In this document: positions 1 through 10,183 of the stretch, piece by piece
Layout: each line of letters starts with the position of its first letter
Position numbering within the stretch: the stretch's first letter is position 1
Assembly: GCA_016584305.1 (NCBI GenBank)
Contig: JACEEZ010001253.1
Coordinates: 202,501-266,500 of the forward strand
Source: Chionoecetes opilio
Lineage: Eukaryota > Arthropoda > Malacostraca > Decapoda > Majidae
DNA length: 64,000 nt
Direction: 5' to 3'
Translations under genes and position numbers: made by a program
Notes under the pieces: model-generated
Told to the model about the DNA's origin: nothing
What the model saw: the letters and a program-made list of their open reading frames with translations, nothing else
Databases searched by the model: none

Positions 1-672
1 ATGCTAAATAAGCAAAAACACTTAAGAAACCAATAAAAATAAATGTTTGAAGGAGGAATAGGAGGGGAAGGAAGAAGAGGAGGAGGGGGAGGAAGACTCA
101 GGACAATAATGACCTCGTGATGCTAGTAGACGATTTAGCAAAGAGGAGAGAGGGAAAGAAGGAGAGAAGAATGGAGGGTTGGAAGGAGAGAATTTGAGGG
201 TTCCTCTAAATTAAGTCCCTGTCGGAGAGAGAGAAGAGGCCTCCTCTTCATTTACTTATTTCTAGTCGAATAATTTTTTTTTCTCTCTCTCTTTCTCTCT
301 CTCCTTATCCTTTCGTCCGACGATCTGAGATGTGTGTGTGTGTGTTTCGAAACTAACCATAGGATTTTCTCGTAAGTACTTTCATTGTGATTCCCACGCA
401 AACATTATAGTTTCCCTTACTTACCAATCCATGTTTTGGAGAGGTGCCAGGTCCTCCTGATTCTCAGATTCCGCTAACACCTGTTCGGCAGTCGGCTCTC
501 TCCCTCCTTCTCTCTCTCCTCTTTGCTAAATCGTCTACTAACATCACGAGGTCATTATTGTCCTGAGTCTTCCTCCCCCTCCTCCTCTTCACCCTCTTCT
601 TCCTCCCCCTCCTCTTCCTCCTTCAAACATGCATTTTTATTGGTTTCTTAGTGTTTTTTCTTATTTCTCATC
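1..672. repeat. Fold-back element with ~150-bp inverted arms
   Basis: The stretch from about 1 to 150 (purine-rich, with a cgatttagcaaagagg segment near its inner end) recurs in reverse complement at about 515-672. The outer part of each arm carries the same 'taagaaaccaataaaaat' string. The middle holds a CT-rich tract and a short (TG)n. The left arm may start before the window. No coding capacity is visible, so it is probably a non-autonomous DNA element or an inverted duplication. Confidence 0.6.
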
Positions 673-686
673 GTATATTTCACCTT

Positions 687-800
<114 letters not shown>

Positions 801-990
801 CTGCCACACACCATAGCGGGCTTTGTATTCTGGCTCGAACATCCTATCACATTCGGCGGTTGGTTTTCCACATATACGCGACCAACATCAACTACTTCAG
901 TCTCAGATTGAGCATCATACTCTACATCTGTCACAGCGACAGATTCACTGTCTGACACCGAACTACAATCGCTCATCATTTACATTTGCT

Positions 991-1234
991 GGTCGATACG
1001 ACGGGTGTCACAAATGCAGACGACTCTTGTTTACATTTGAGCACCTCCTGTGACGTCATCAATAATATTCGTGGCCCTGTTGGGGGGAAGAAAGTTTTTT
1101 TCGCGCCCTTTTTACAAAAGTCGTATTTTTAAGGAAATAAGGCGTGGAAATCAATTATTTTTGGTGGATTAGGTGTTTTGAATGAACATTCAACATAATT
1201 AGGCAAAAAAAATGGGTCTGGACGATTACTTTAA
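991..1234 (+). repeat. Dispersed 245-bp repeat R, copy 1
   Basis: About 245 bp closely similar to 2928-3172 in the same orientation. Both copies contain gtgtcacaaatgcag, a tgacgtcatca site, a short poly-T stretch and ggtggattaggtgtt, and both end at attactttaa, after which they diverge. The shared sharp end suggests an element boundary. Confidence 0.65.
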
Positions 1235-1334
1235 CAGAAACATCAGAAAGAGTTCGATTGACATTAATATCTGACAAATTGTAAATTTTTACAAAGAATA
1301 TATATATAAATAAATCCATGTAAATATATATATA

Positions 1335-1375
1335 TAAAATAATCCATGCTACATGCAGTCTACAAATCTGATATA

Positions 1376-1458
<83 letters not shown>

Positions 1459-1500
1459 TAATATATATATATATTATATATATATAATAATATATATATA

Positions 1501-1582
<82 letters not shown>

Positions 1583-1631
1583 ATATATACTATATCAGAT
1601 TTGTAGACTGCATGTAGCATGGATTATTTTA
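1335..1631. repeat. TA-rich palindrome with 46-bp perfect inverted arms
   Basis: The arms at 1335-1380 and 1586-1631 are exact reverse complements over 46 bp and contain atgctacatgcagtctac. They enclose about 205 bp of TA/AAT repeats. It may be a small inverted-repeat element in which a TA tract grew, or an inverted duplication. Confidence 0.75.
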
Positions 1632-1956
1632 TTTATGTAAGCGAACTGCATATAGGGTAATATAGGGGTAATATAGGGGTAAAATATAGCCATTATCGAG
1701 TATATCAACAATATGTTGTCACATTTGCACCCGTCAGCCGTTTTTAAATAATGCGCAGTCAAAATTTGTAAATTTCCCGAGCTTCCAAAGTGCTACTGAC
1801 AACTAGCAGACGACGCACCATGAATCGATGACGTCAAGGAAGGCGGGAGCGGCAAGCTCCCACCCGAACAGAAGCACGTAAACACAGGTAATAAACATAG
1901 TACTTGAAGAATTTTGGGTGTTTTTGATAAAAAAATTCATTGATATGGAATACATA

Positions 1957-2102
1957 TGCATCCTTTATGGGTGCAGCAAAAAAGCTGTGCCTTTCCAGCG
2001 AAGTTTGCACACGTATCCGACCGATAGGACCACGAGAAATGTATAGAAAAAGTTGATGCGTCGGATGAGGGAAGATTAGAATGGGGAGCCATCGCAATGG
2101 GA
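1957..2102 (+). pseudogene. THAP-domain-like remnant, possibly P-element derived
   Basis: The frame starting at the ATG near 1944 reads MEYICILYGCSKKAVPFQRS and later EPSQWD, with two in-frame stops. A C-x4-C-x-K start, a basic HTYP-like stretch and a W near residue 50 resemble the THAP zinc-finger domain of P-element-type transposases and THAP proteins. No downstream transposase is visible because the frame runs into a minisatellite. It is a degraded fragment and the assignment is tentative. Confidence 0.4.
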
Positions 2103-2905
2103 TGTAAGTGGGGGAACGGGTATGGGTGTTGGTGACGGAGAAACGGGGATGGGTGTTGGTTGTTGGAAAACGGGGATGGGTGTTAGTGGTGGGGGAAGTG
2201 GATGGGTGTTGGTGGTGGGGACGGGGGTGGGTGTTGATGATGGATAAATGGGGAGGGGTTTTGGTAGTGAGTAAACGGGGATGGGTTTTGATGGTGGGCG
2301 AAGGGTATGGGTACGTGTTGGTGATGGAGAAAATAGGATGGGTGTTGGTGGTGGGGAAACAAGGATGGGTGTTTGTGGTGGGGGAAGGGGATGGGAGTTG
2401 GTGGTGAGGGAAGGGATGGGTGTTGGTGGTGGGGGAAGGGGATGAGTGTTGGTGTTGGGGAAACGTGGGTGGGTGTTGGTCGTGGGGAAGGGGATGGGTG
2501 ATGGTGGTGGGGGAAAGGGATGGGTGTTGCTGGTGGGGAAACGGTGATGGGTGTTGGTGGTGGGGAAACGGTGATGTGTGTTGGTGGTGGGGGAAGGGGA
2601 TGAGAGTTGGTGGTGAGGGAAGGGGATGGGTGTTGGTGGTGGGGGAAGGGGATGAGTGTTGGTGGTGGGGAAACGAAGATGGGTGTTGGTTGTGGGGTAA
2701 GGGGATGGGTGTTGGTGGTGGGGGAAGGGGATGGATGTTGGTGGTGGGGAAACGAGGATGGGTGTTGGTGGTGGGGGAAGGGGATGGGTGTTAGTAGTGC
2801 GGGAGCGGGATGGATTTTGGTGGTACGGAAACGAGGATGGGTGTTGATGGTGGGGGAAGGGGATGGGAGTTGGTGGTGGGGAAACGGGGATGGGTGTTGG
2901 TCACA
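2103..2905. repeat. G-rich minisatellite, ~26-bp unit
   Basis: About 30 imperfect copies of a unit like ggggatgggtgttggtggtggggaa, differing mainly in a gggaaacg versus gggaagg ending. Long Gly/Trp/Val-rich or Pro/His/Ser-rich frames across it come from the repeat and are not genes. The G-runs are confined to the plus strand. Confidence 0.93.
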
Positions 2906-2927
2906 TAACGGTGGATGGATGTTGGTT

Positions 2928-3172
2928 GGATCGACAGCTGTCACAAATGCAGACATTTGTTGTTTACATGGTGTCGCCTCCCGTGACGTCATCAGCAATA
3001 TTCGCATGGCGGCTGGAACGATGCAGGGGTTTTTTCCCGCGCTTTTTACAAAAAGTAGTATTTTAACGGAAATAAGGAGTGGAAATAAATAGTTTTTTGG
3101 TGGATTAGGTGTTTATAATAAACATTCAACATATCGCTGCAAAGAAAAAATAGGTCTGGACAATTACTTTAA
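2928..3172 (+). repeat. Dispersed 245-bp repeat R, copy 2
   Basis: Second copy of the repeat at 991-1234, same orientation, ending at the same base (attactttaa). It lies directly before the outermost possible end of the element 1 inverted repeats. Confidence 0.65.
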
Positions 3173-3639
3173 GGGGAGGATCTGGCACGATACTTCAAGA
3201 AATTATTTGAAAATTATCAAAATTAAGTTGAACGCTTTGCATGATCGTGTGTGCATAAGGTATCAAATGAATTTTTTTTTTGGTACCGCGAATTAAAATG
3301 CCGAACAGACCCTGAATTGAAATGCCCACCTTGTGGGCGTGGCGAGCGAGTCCTAGCGTAGGTGAAAGGCTCGTTCTGTTATGTAGTTTTCGATAAATAT
3401 GATGAGATAATCACATACGAATACATTCTGGCTTGTCTGGGAAGCTCTTCAAACACCAAGGGAGGGAGAGGGAGAGGCGGGACGAGGTTGCGCGGCCGGC
3501 AGTGGTAATCGGCTTGTTCAGGAACAACATTTATACAAAAGAAGCCTTGAAATTCCGAGAGTAAAGACGAACTACTACAAGCAAAGCTAAAAAGAAGAGA
3601 AAAGTAAATTAAATGACAGTACAAAGACCACTGTATACT

Positions 3640-4440
3640 GGACTTGTTTCTGGAATCCGCCCATGACCAGTGGAGGTTGATCGGTAAGGTAAACAAGTGT
3701 TCCATGAATACAGTAGACTATGGTTTATCAGTATAAATGATATACTGTTATCTTCGTAACTGTTTTTTCTATAATATTATCAAATAAAAAACAATAAAAC
3801 ACACTAAAGAAATGCCATTATGAGACTCAATGAGAATAAATATGCATGAACTTAATATTCACTTAAACTCTTTAATATTTACCATTTAATAAACCATTTA
3901 ATATTTTGCGAGACAACTTATAATATGGAGCATATAAATAGAAGCGGAATCATTTTAGCTTTCCATTGATATATTTCGTTTTCTGATAAATGAATTAGCA
4001 CCGTGCATAAATAAGCGTTAACTAAATAAATAACATCATCAATCGGAAAAATTACCGATTGATGATGTTATTTATTTAGTTAACGTTAATTTATGCATTA
4101 GTCAGGAGGCAGAGGGTCGGAACCTTGCAATACCTGGATTACAATGTTTTATTGTTTTTTTGGGCCTATTGGGGTATCCTGAGACAGAAACTGCATGATG
4201 TCACTCTGGCATCATTGAGCTTTTTTTTTATAGCCAAAATTCAAGATGGTCGCCACCGAAAATCACAGTTTTTGAAAATATAATTATTTTTTATGTAAAC
4301 ACCACAAGATAATAAATTATGTCATATATTTAGGGTAAGGAGATATGTGGAATTAACTCCAAACAAATACAAGTGTGTAGAAAACATTTAATTTGCATAA
4401 ATCCAAGATTGCCGCCAAAATAATTGCATATTTTGCGTAA
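3640..4440 (+). repeat. Element 1 left inverted repeat
   Basis: Pairs with 7080-7765. It differs mainly by a hairpin insertion at 4004-4097 and point changes. The inner end contains the first two copies of the caagatggccgcc-type motif. Confidence 0.75.
4004..4097. repeat. Palindromic hairpin insertion (43-bp arms)
   Basis: The arms 4004-4046 and 4055-4097 are reverse complements with about two mismatches and an 8-bp spacer. The matching place in the right inverted repeat (near 7415) lacks this block and reads straight through, so it is an insertion into the left arm. It resembles a tiny fold-back MITE. Confidence 0.7.
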
Positions 4441-4800
4441 AACTTCATAAATTTGTAGCTGGTTCAGATAGAAAGGTGATTTTAACGCCTAAACCTATGT
4501 TTTGTGGTATGATGAATCCAATTAAAGCAATACATTACTGTTTGAAACACTTCTTAGCCTATATAATTCCAAGATGGCCGCCAAAACTTGAGAATTTTTG
4601 CGTAAACCATTGTAACTTTTGAACCAGTTTTGATATAAAGACGATTTTGAGGCTGCAACCTATGTTTTGGGGTACTAGGAATCCGATTAAGGCAATCAAA
4701 TATTATTTGGAACACTTATTACCATGTATAAATCCAAGATGGCCACCAAATATTCATATAAAACATTATAATATTGAACCAGTTTGAACAGAAACATGAT
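4236..4800 (+). repeat. Four diverged ~165-bp tandem units with a GATGGCCGCC motif
   Basis: Near 4242, 4408, 4571 and 4736 the sequence returns to (c)caagatggccgcc with one or two changes, each followed by a similar AT-rich body (cgtaaa..., aaccagttt.gata.aaa, gattttga, cctatgttttg). Such repeated subterminal motifs are often transposase-binding sites; that role is inference here. Confidence 0.6.
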
Positions 4801-5031
4801 TTTGCCTTAAATAGGGTTATTTTCTTGCAAAACCATCAATTACATTCATTATCAATGGTGACAATGGACAACAAAATGCAAAAACATTTGCAGCTGTTAA
4901 TAATGCTAATTATCATAGGAATAGTCCAAGAATAATTAAATAGCAGATCTTATCTAATCTGCTTCATCTGGACTGCAGCCACTTTCTGAAGAGTGGCCAT
5001 CAGCAACAACTATTGTGAACTTATTTTGACA

Positions 5032-5240
5032 AGCAATCAATCATTAGGAGCATACGCCGGGGGCGCGTCGCCTCGCCCACCCTACGACGCCACTCCCGGG
5101 GGTCACCACACGCGAGCTCCCATGCAGGCTCCTTTCCCATACCAAGCAGCTCTCGACAAGAAACATCAACTTGCCCCAGCCACGAGCCTTGTGGGCGCCC
5201 CCTTGGCCTCCTCCACGCGGATTGTCTCTATTGGGGACAG
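5032..5240 (-). mobile_element. LINE 3'-end fragment with (TGAT)n tail, copy 1
   Basis: A GC-rich block containing ccaccctacgacgc, atgcaggctcc and ataccaagcag ends on its low side in caatcaatcatt, which is a (TGAT)n tail on the minus strand. It is flanked by ttattttgaca (5021-5031) and ttattctgaca (5241-5251), an 11-bp target duplication with one change. It matches 39806-39936 and 58012-58175; the last is joined to a reverse transcriptase fragment, so this is probably the 3' end of that LINE family. It is inserted in the coding tail of element 1. Confidence 0.7.
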
Positions 5241-5291
5241 TTATTCTGACAACTGACTTCAAAATCTGAACATTTACAGTATGATGTACAG

Positions 5292-5615
5292 CAGTGGTTC
5301 CCAACCTTTTTTCTGTCGTTTCCCCCCTTCAACAAGTTCAACCATCCGGATTTCCCCCTTCATGTGAAAAAAAGTAGCCAAAACACAAAATCTACTTGCT
5401 TAATAACACAAGTATATAGACACTATCTTCTACAGTATACCTATATATACTATATATAGCTACATATTTATACTTAAAGTCAATAGCCGTATTCTAAGAC
5501 TTTTTTTTCTGTCGACTAAATGCTAGTAATTTATATGTCCCTCAGGATAGTTTTCCCCCTGAGAATCCTAAAATTTCCCCCCAGGGGGAAATTTCCCCCA
5601 GGTTGGGAAATACTG
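5292..5615. mobile_element. hAT-type MITE with 8-bp target duplication
   Basis: The ends are CAGTGGTTCCCAACCT and the inverted AGGTTGGGAAATACTG, about 16 bp with few mismatches. They are flanked by exact atgtacag duplications at 5284-5291 and 5616-5623. The length is 324 bp with no coding capacity. An 8-bp duplication and CAG...CTG ends are typical of hAT elements. It interrupts the Cys-rich tail of element 1. Confidence 0.9.
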
Positions 5616-7079
5616 ATGTACAGGATAGTCCAGCTGACTTGCAGCTGCACGAGGCTCTGGCACAAGGTCTGTCTGAAGCACAACCACATGCAATCACTTG
5701 CATGAGTTCTGGAGCACATGAGATTTCGATTCCAGTTTCAGGTTGCAGAACTCCATTGTCCACATGCCATCCGAACTTGGTGAAATCCAGGTTGGGTGGA
5801 TATTTCTGATCTGCTGCTTTCCAAAGAATGCATTGAAAATGCTCCCGCAGGATATGGCATTCGAGCGCTGGCTCTGTCGGTGGAAGTGTTTTGATCGGTG
5901 GCATAGTCGATTTGCTACTGAAAGTCTTTTGACGCAAATCTGCCATAGCAACTATTTTCTTGCTACCGTAGAGAAGACACGTGAAGAGTTTCCCAGAACG
6001 TAAAACTGTTTCAAGATCAGCGTTTGGTTCTCCAAATGAGTGCAGGTCGAGATCTCTGTGCTTCTTTATAGCTGTTATTGCAGAAGCTTTACCCTTCTTG
6101 AATGGGTAAGAGACAGTGTCGCAGCCCGACAAGGTATGTGCAGCAAGCAGGTTACCACATGTATCTCCAAGTTCAACAACAGACGTGTTTATGTCAATCC
6201 GCATACCATCAAACTTTGTCATCTGGATGGAGACATCAGGTTTCTGCCACTTCCATACAAAATACATCAGGAGAACAAAAATGTCACTGTCACCGGCATT
6301 GACTTGGATATTCCTTTTGCCTTGCTCTACGAGTAGATTGGTGTACGAGATTATGTTTACATCAGCCTCTTCATGTCCAAACAAGCACTGCTCCTCTCCA
6401 ACCATTGTGACATTTTCAGATCTTATATTCACAGCTGATCAATGAGTTCCTTTTCGATGGAATCGGACTTCATGATAACGTCCCTGTGAGGTAAGAGAGT
6501 TTGCATTGTCAGCTTGTGGTGTGTCTGGACTGTACCCTCAGCTCGTCGTTTGCGTTCATGTTGTTTGATTGACATATCAAAGTATCTATCAAAAACGACA
6601 TACATCTCATGATCACCAGTCTCCACTGCACTGTCATCAATTTCCATTGCTCTCTCAATCGAAGTTTTGGACAAAGACATCAACTGTTGAGTGTTTGGGC
6701 CAGGTGACATGGTATATCTGTTCGTTCCCACCAATTATGGTGGCATCAACTTTCGTGACAGCAACCTTCTTGATCATCTGGGCCTTGGAAGTTTTTCTCA
6801 TCAGGCCATATTCATCAAAGAGAGCAGGTGGCACGGGTGACATTTCATATTAAAAAACGTACTTCAAGCTGATTTTCCTTTTGTCTGTGATCAAGATGAA
6901 GCGGCTGAATAATTTTTCCATGTACAAAATTTTGTCTTTCACCTTGACACCCTTCTTCATTGTCTCCATCGACACCACTTGACTATGCATGGTATGGTAG
7001 AAGTTTCCTGGGAGGTTGTTCATAAATACTGTTGCCATTTTGTCACCAATCTCTGAAAGATCTCTGAAAAATGCTGACG

Positions 7080-7765
7080 TTTTGGCAGCCACCTTGGATT
7101 TATGCAAATTAAATGTTTTCTACACACTTGTATTTGTTTGGAATTAATTCCACATATCTCCTTATCCTAAATATATGACCAAATTTATTATCTTGTGGTG
7201 TTTACATAAAAAATAATTATATTTTAAAAAACTGTGATTTTCTGTGGCGGCCATTTTGAATTTTGGCTATAAAAAAATTACTCAATGATGCCAGAGTGGC
7301 ATCATGCAGTTTCTATGTCAGGAGACCCTACTAAGCCATAATAAACCAAAAAACGTTGTAAACCAGACATTGCAAGGTTAGCCTAAAAATCGGGGGTCTG
7401 CCTCTTGACTACATGGTCCTAATTCATTTATCAGAAAACGAAATATATCGATGGAAAGCTAATAAAATCTTGTTTTTATTGATATGTTCCATGTTATAAG
7501 TTGTCTCGCAAAATATTAAATGGCGAAGAGTTTAAGTGACTATTAAGTTCATACATATTTCTTTAGTCTCACAATGGCATTTCTTTAGTGCGTTTTACTG
7601 TTTTTTATATGATAATATTATAGAAAAAACATTTACGAAGATAGCAGTATATCATATATACTGATAAACCTTAGTCTACTGTATTCATGGAACACTTTTT
7701 TTCCTTGCCGATCAGCCTCCACTGGTCATGGGCGGGTAGGCGTGGAGCCCCATAAACAGTATACA
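7080..7765 (-). repeat. Element 1 right inverted repeat
   Basis: Reverse complement of about 3640-4440, with the shared strings ggcggccattttgaa, gtgtttacataaaaaataa and gaagatagcagtat. It overlaps the start of the coding remnant at its inner edge. The segment 7250-7330 is also similar to the element 3 repeat at 35590-35675 (ttgaggaatttttttatgg...aaaatggccgcc). Confidence 0.75.
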
Positions 7766-8178
7766 GCAGTCTTTGGACAGTGTCATCATGGATTATAAAC
7801 AAGGAAAGTTTTGAATAAGATAAAACCTGGCAACAATGAGTGAAATCACGTCTCACAATAGCCTCGCACCTGTGACAATAACTTTGCAGTATAATGGGGG
7901 ACCTAGCACCATATCAGTAGGTACCACATGCATTACTATGTGATTATTGAACCCTAAGGAATCATAATTATGATAACAGGTTTGCGACATTATAACTGTA
8001 TTTGATTAAGCTTTGACACACATATGAAAAAAAACCTTCAGTCGCTATTTTCTCAAAATAAGTGGTCAATAAACAAAAAATGTATCTGCATCCTTACTGT
8101 TTTCACGATTACCATAAACAAATAGGGTTAACTACTGGAGATGTCATGCAACAAAGTAAGTAAGATATATACAGTAGG

Positions 8179-8352
<174 letters not shown>

Positions 8353-8791
8353 TGAATTCATGCTTCATGCATATTTACTGTGCAATATTTCCGGATTGCA
8401 AATTTCCTCGATTTTTTTTTTCCGACAAAATGAAACGTTTTTTGCAGATTGTTTTTACTAACTTTGTTAGGAATGTTATAAAGTATATTATGTGCGAGAG
8501 ACTAAGAAATTGGCGCAAAAATGATGGAGTATAAATATATACTTCACAAATTTTGCAAATACACAAAAAAAAATCATAAAAAAAAATATATTGAAACGAT
8601 TCACTTGATATTCGGTTATGATGATTATGGTCATCAAAATTCATATCATTCATAACTACATCAAATCAAGACTCTTGGGCTATTTATAAAATATGGCAGA
8701 TCCTCCCCGTAAGTAACGTATGTTGTAACTGCTGAAAATGCAGGCATCTCTCATCATTTCGTCATTTATAACTTTATTAAAATTTACATAC

Positions 8792-8924
8792 CTTAAGAGG
8801 GTCAACACCAGGTGAGAGAATGAAGAATATTGGGGTGGAGGGACCTGACTCCTCATAGCTCTGTGAAAAATCTATATTCTCCCCTTCAACGTACTTCTTC
8901 CCCATTCGCTCTTCAATAAAAGTT
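8792..8924 (-). CDS. DNAH9/11/17-like: Axonemal dynein heavy chain, exon 8 of 8 in window (AAA6)
   Basis: 133 bp encoding [19 protein letters not shown]...[22 protein letters not shown]. The [10 protein letters not shown] stretch marks the AAA6 module of axonemal dyneins, where the nucleotide site is degenerate. The acceptor is tttccag before 8924 and the donor aag|gtatgt after 8792. The exon enters in phase 2 (CA|A, Gln) and leaves in phase 0. The next expected exon (the region normally reading GxxLGFTxDxGxxHNVSLGQGQ) is not found in 1-8790, so the following intron exceeds 8.7 kb or continues outside. Confidence 0.93.
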
Positions 8925-9157
8925 CTGGAAACACATAACATAATACAATGTTAACTCTACAAGATACCTTCAAAACAACAATAGCTATTTTTAAAGTGGG
9001 GCTTTATTTACTTTTCATGCATGGTGATGAAGAATAATGGTTTTTAGTATACTCTTTACTCTTTAGGAATACTGGCAAAACATTGGGTCATTAGTCAATT
9101 TGGACAAAGTTTAATGCTGTGTGGGCATACTCTATTGTCATAAACTATTAAACATAC

Positions 9158-9325
9158 TGCATAGCATGTGTCATGCGGTCAGATCTAAGTGCTCTCATGA
9201 TGATTAGTCGCTGCACATCTGAGCGACTCTTCCACTCTCCAGGCAACTTCTCCTTCTCTGGTGCTTCACATTCACAAAACATCCTCCATCTCTTCACGCT
9301 GTTTTCTATGTCACGGTCCAGGTTC
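9158..9325 (-). CDS. DNAH9/11/17-like: Axonemal dynein heavy chain, exon 7 of 8 in window
   Basis: 168 bp encoding NLDRDIENSVKRWRMF...APEKEKLPGEWKS...DVQRLIIMRALRSDRMTHAM, the helical segment just before AAA6. Acceptor tttttag|G at 9325 and donor CA|gtatgt at 9158. Phase 1 in and phase 2 out fit both neighbours exactly. A 233-bp intron separates it from exon 8. The PEKEKLP and RPDRM-like motifs match the DNAH9/11/17 group and not DNAH5/8. Confidence 0.94.
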
Positions 9326-9854
<529 letters not shown>

Positions 9855-9953
9855 TTAATCAATATATTACGCCCGAAGGCGACAGACCTAGTGATGGGCA
9901 TGACCGTGGGTTATAGTTACAGAGGACTCGTGTCTCGCAGGGCACGCTGAACA

Positions 9954-9973
9954 CACCCACACACACACACGCA

Positions 9974-10004
<31 letters not shown>

Positions 10005-10082
10005 CACACACACACACACACATATATATATACACACACACACGCACACACACGCTCACACACACAAACGCACACACAAAGG
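9954..10082. repeat. (CA)n-rich microsatellite
   Basis: CA repeats interrupted by GCAC, TATATA and CGCT variants. The Cys/Val-rich frames on the other strand are repeat artefacts. It lies at the 3' end of the RNase H LINE. Confidence 0.93.
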
Positions 10083-10183
10083 GACAAAGTATATGTACAA
10101 TCAACAGTCACCAAAGTGTGGATGGCGAGCAAGAAGGACCTCCAAGTTATCATTCGAGAGTAAATGTGTACAAATCTGAATTA

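Larger units (their letters stand above)
4954..7079 (-). pseudogene. PIN-nuclease/CXC transposon protein, C-terminal half (element 1)
   Basis: Read from 7079 down to a stop at 4954-4956, the frames give fragments of one protein: SPVPPALFDEYG near 6840, then GEEQCLFGHEEADVN near 6390, GDSDIFVLLMYF near 6290 and AHTLSGCDTVSYPFKKGKA near 6120, ending in a Cys-rich tail (CGCASDRPC, CSCKSAGLSC). EEAD, DSD and GCDT...KGKA have the order and spacing of the acidic motifs of FEN1/XPG-like PIN nucleases; that link is my inference. The tail is split by a hAT MITE (5292-5615) with an 8-bp duplication and by a LINE tail (5032-5240) with an 11-bp duplication. Across both breaks the frame continues with more Cys (SYCKCSDFEVSC) to the stop at 4954. 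Frameshifts near 6430 and 6850 and the missing N-terminal half make it a pseudogene. Confidence 0.7.
3640..7765 (-). mobile_element. Element 1: DNA transposon copy with long inverted repeats and PIN/CXC protein remnant
   Basis: The arms at about 3640-4440 and 7080-7765 are inverted copies of each other: the left arm reads outside-in through ccgcccatgaccagtggagg, gttccatgaatacagtagac and gtgtagaaaacatttaa, and the right arm repeats these in reverse. Between them lies a minus-strand remnant of a large protein. Weaker similarity may extend outward to a 12-bp inverted match (ggggaggatctg) at 3173-3184 and 8697-8708, so the true ends are uncertain. A hairpin (4004-4097), a LINE tail (5032-5240) and a hAT MITE (5292-5615) inserted later. 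It shares inner inverted-repeat sequence with element 3 and protein modules with elements 2-4. The element sits in the dynein intron below 8791. Confidence 0.75.

Noticed and set aside
2108..3092. Gly/Trp-rich (plus strand) and Pro/His-rich (minus strand) proteins resembling silk or cuticle proteins
   Set aside because: All frames of a 26-bp minisatellite stay open because the unit lacks stops. There is no signal peptide, no splice structure and no conserved domain.
5743..6445. Plus-strand frames at 5743-6445 and minus-strand frame 32004-32375
   Set aside because: They are antisense to the PIN/CXC remnants of elements 1 and 2, which have the conserved motifs.
9859..10153. Cys/Val-rich small protein, toxin-like in composition
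   Set aside because: It is the translation of a (CA)n microsatellite. The Cys spacing follows the repeat and there is no signal peptide or conserved fold.
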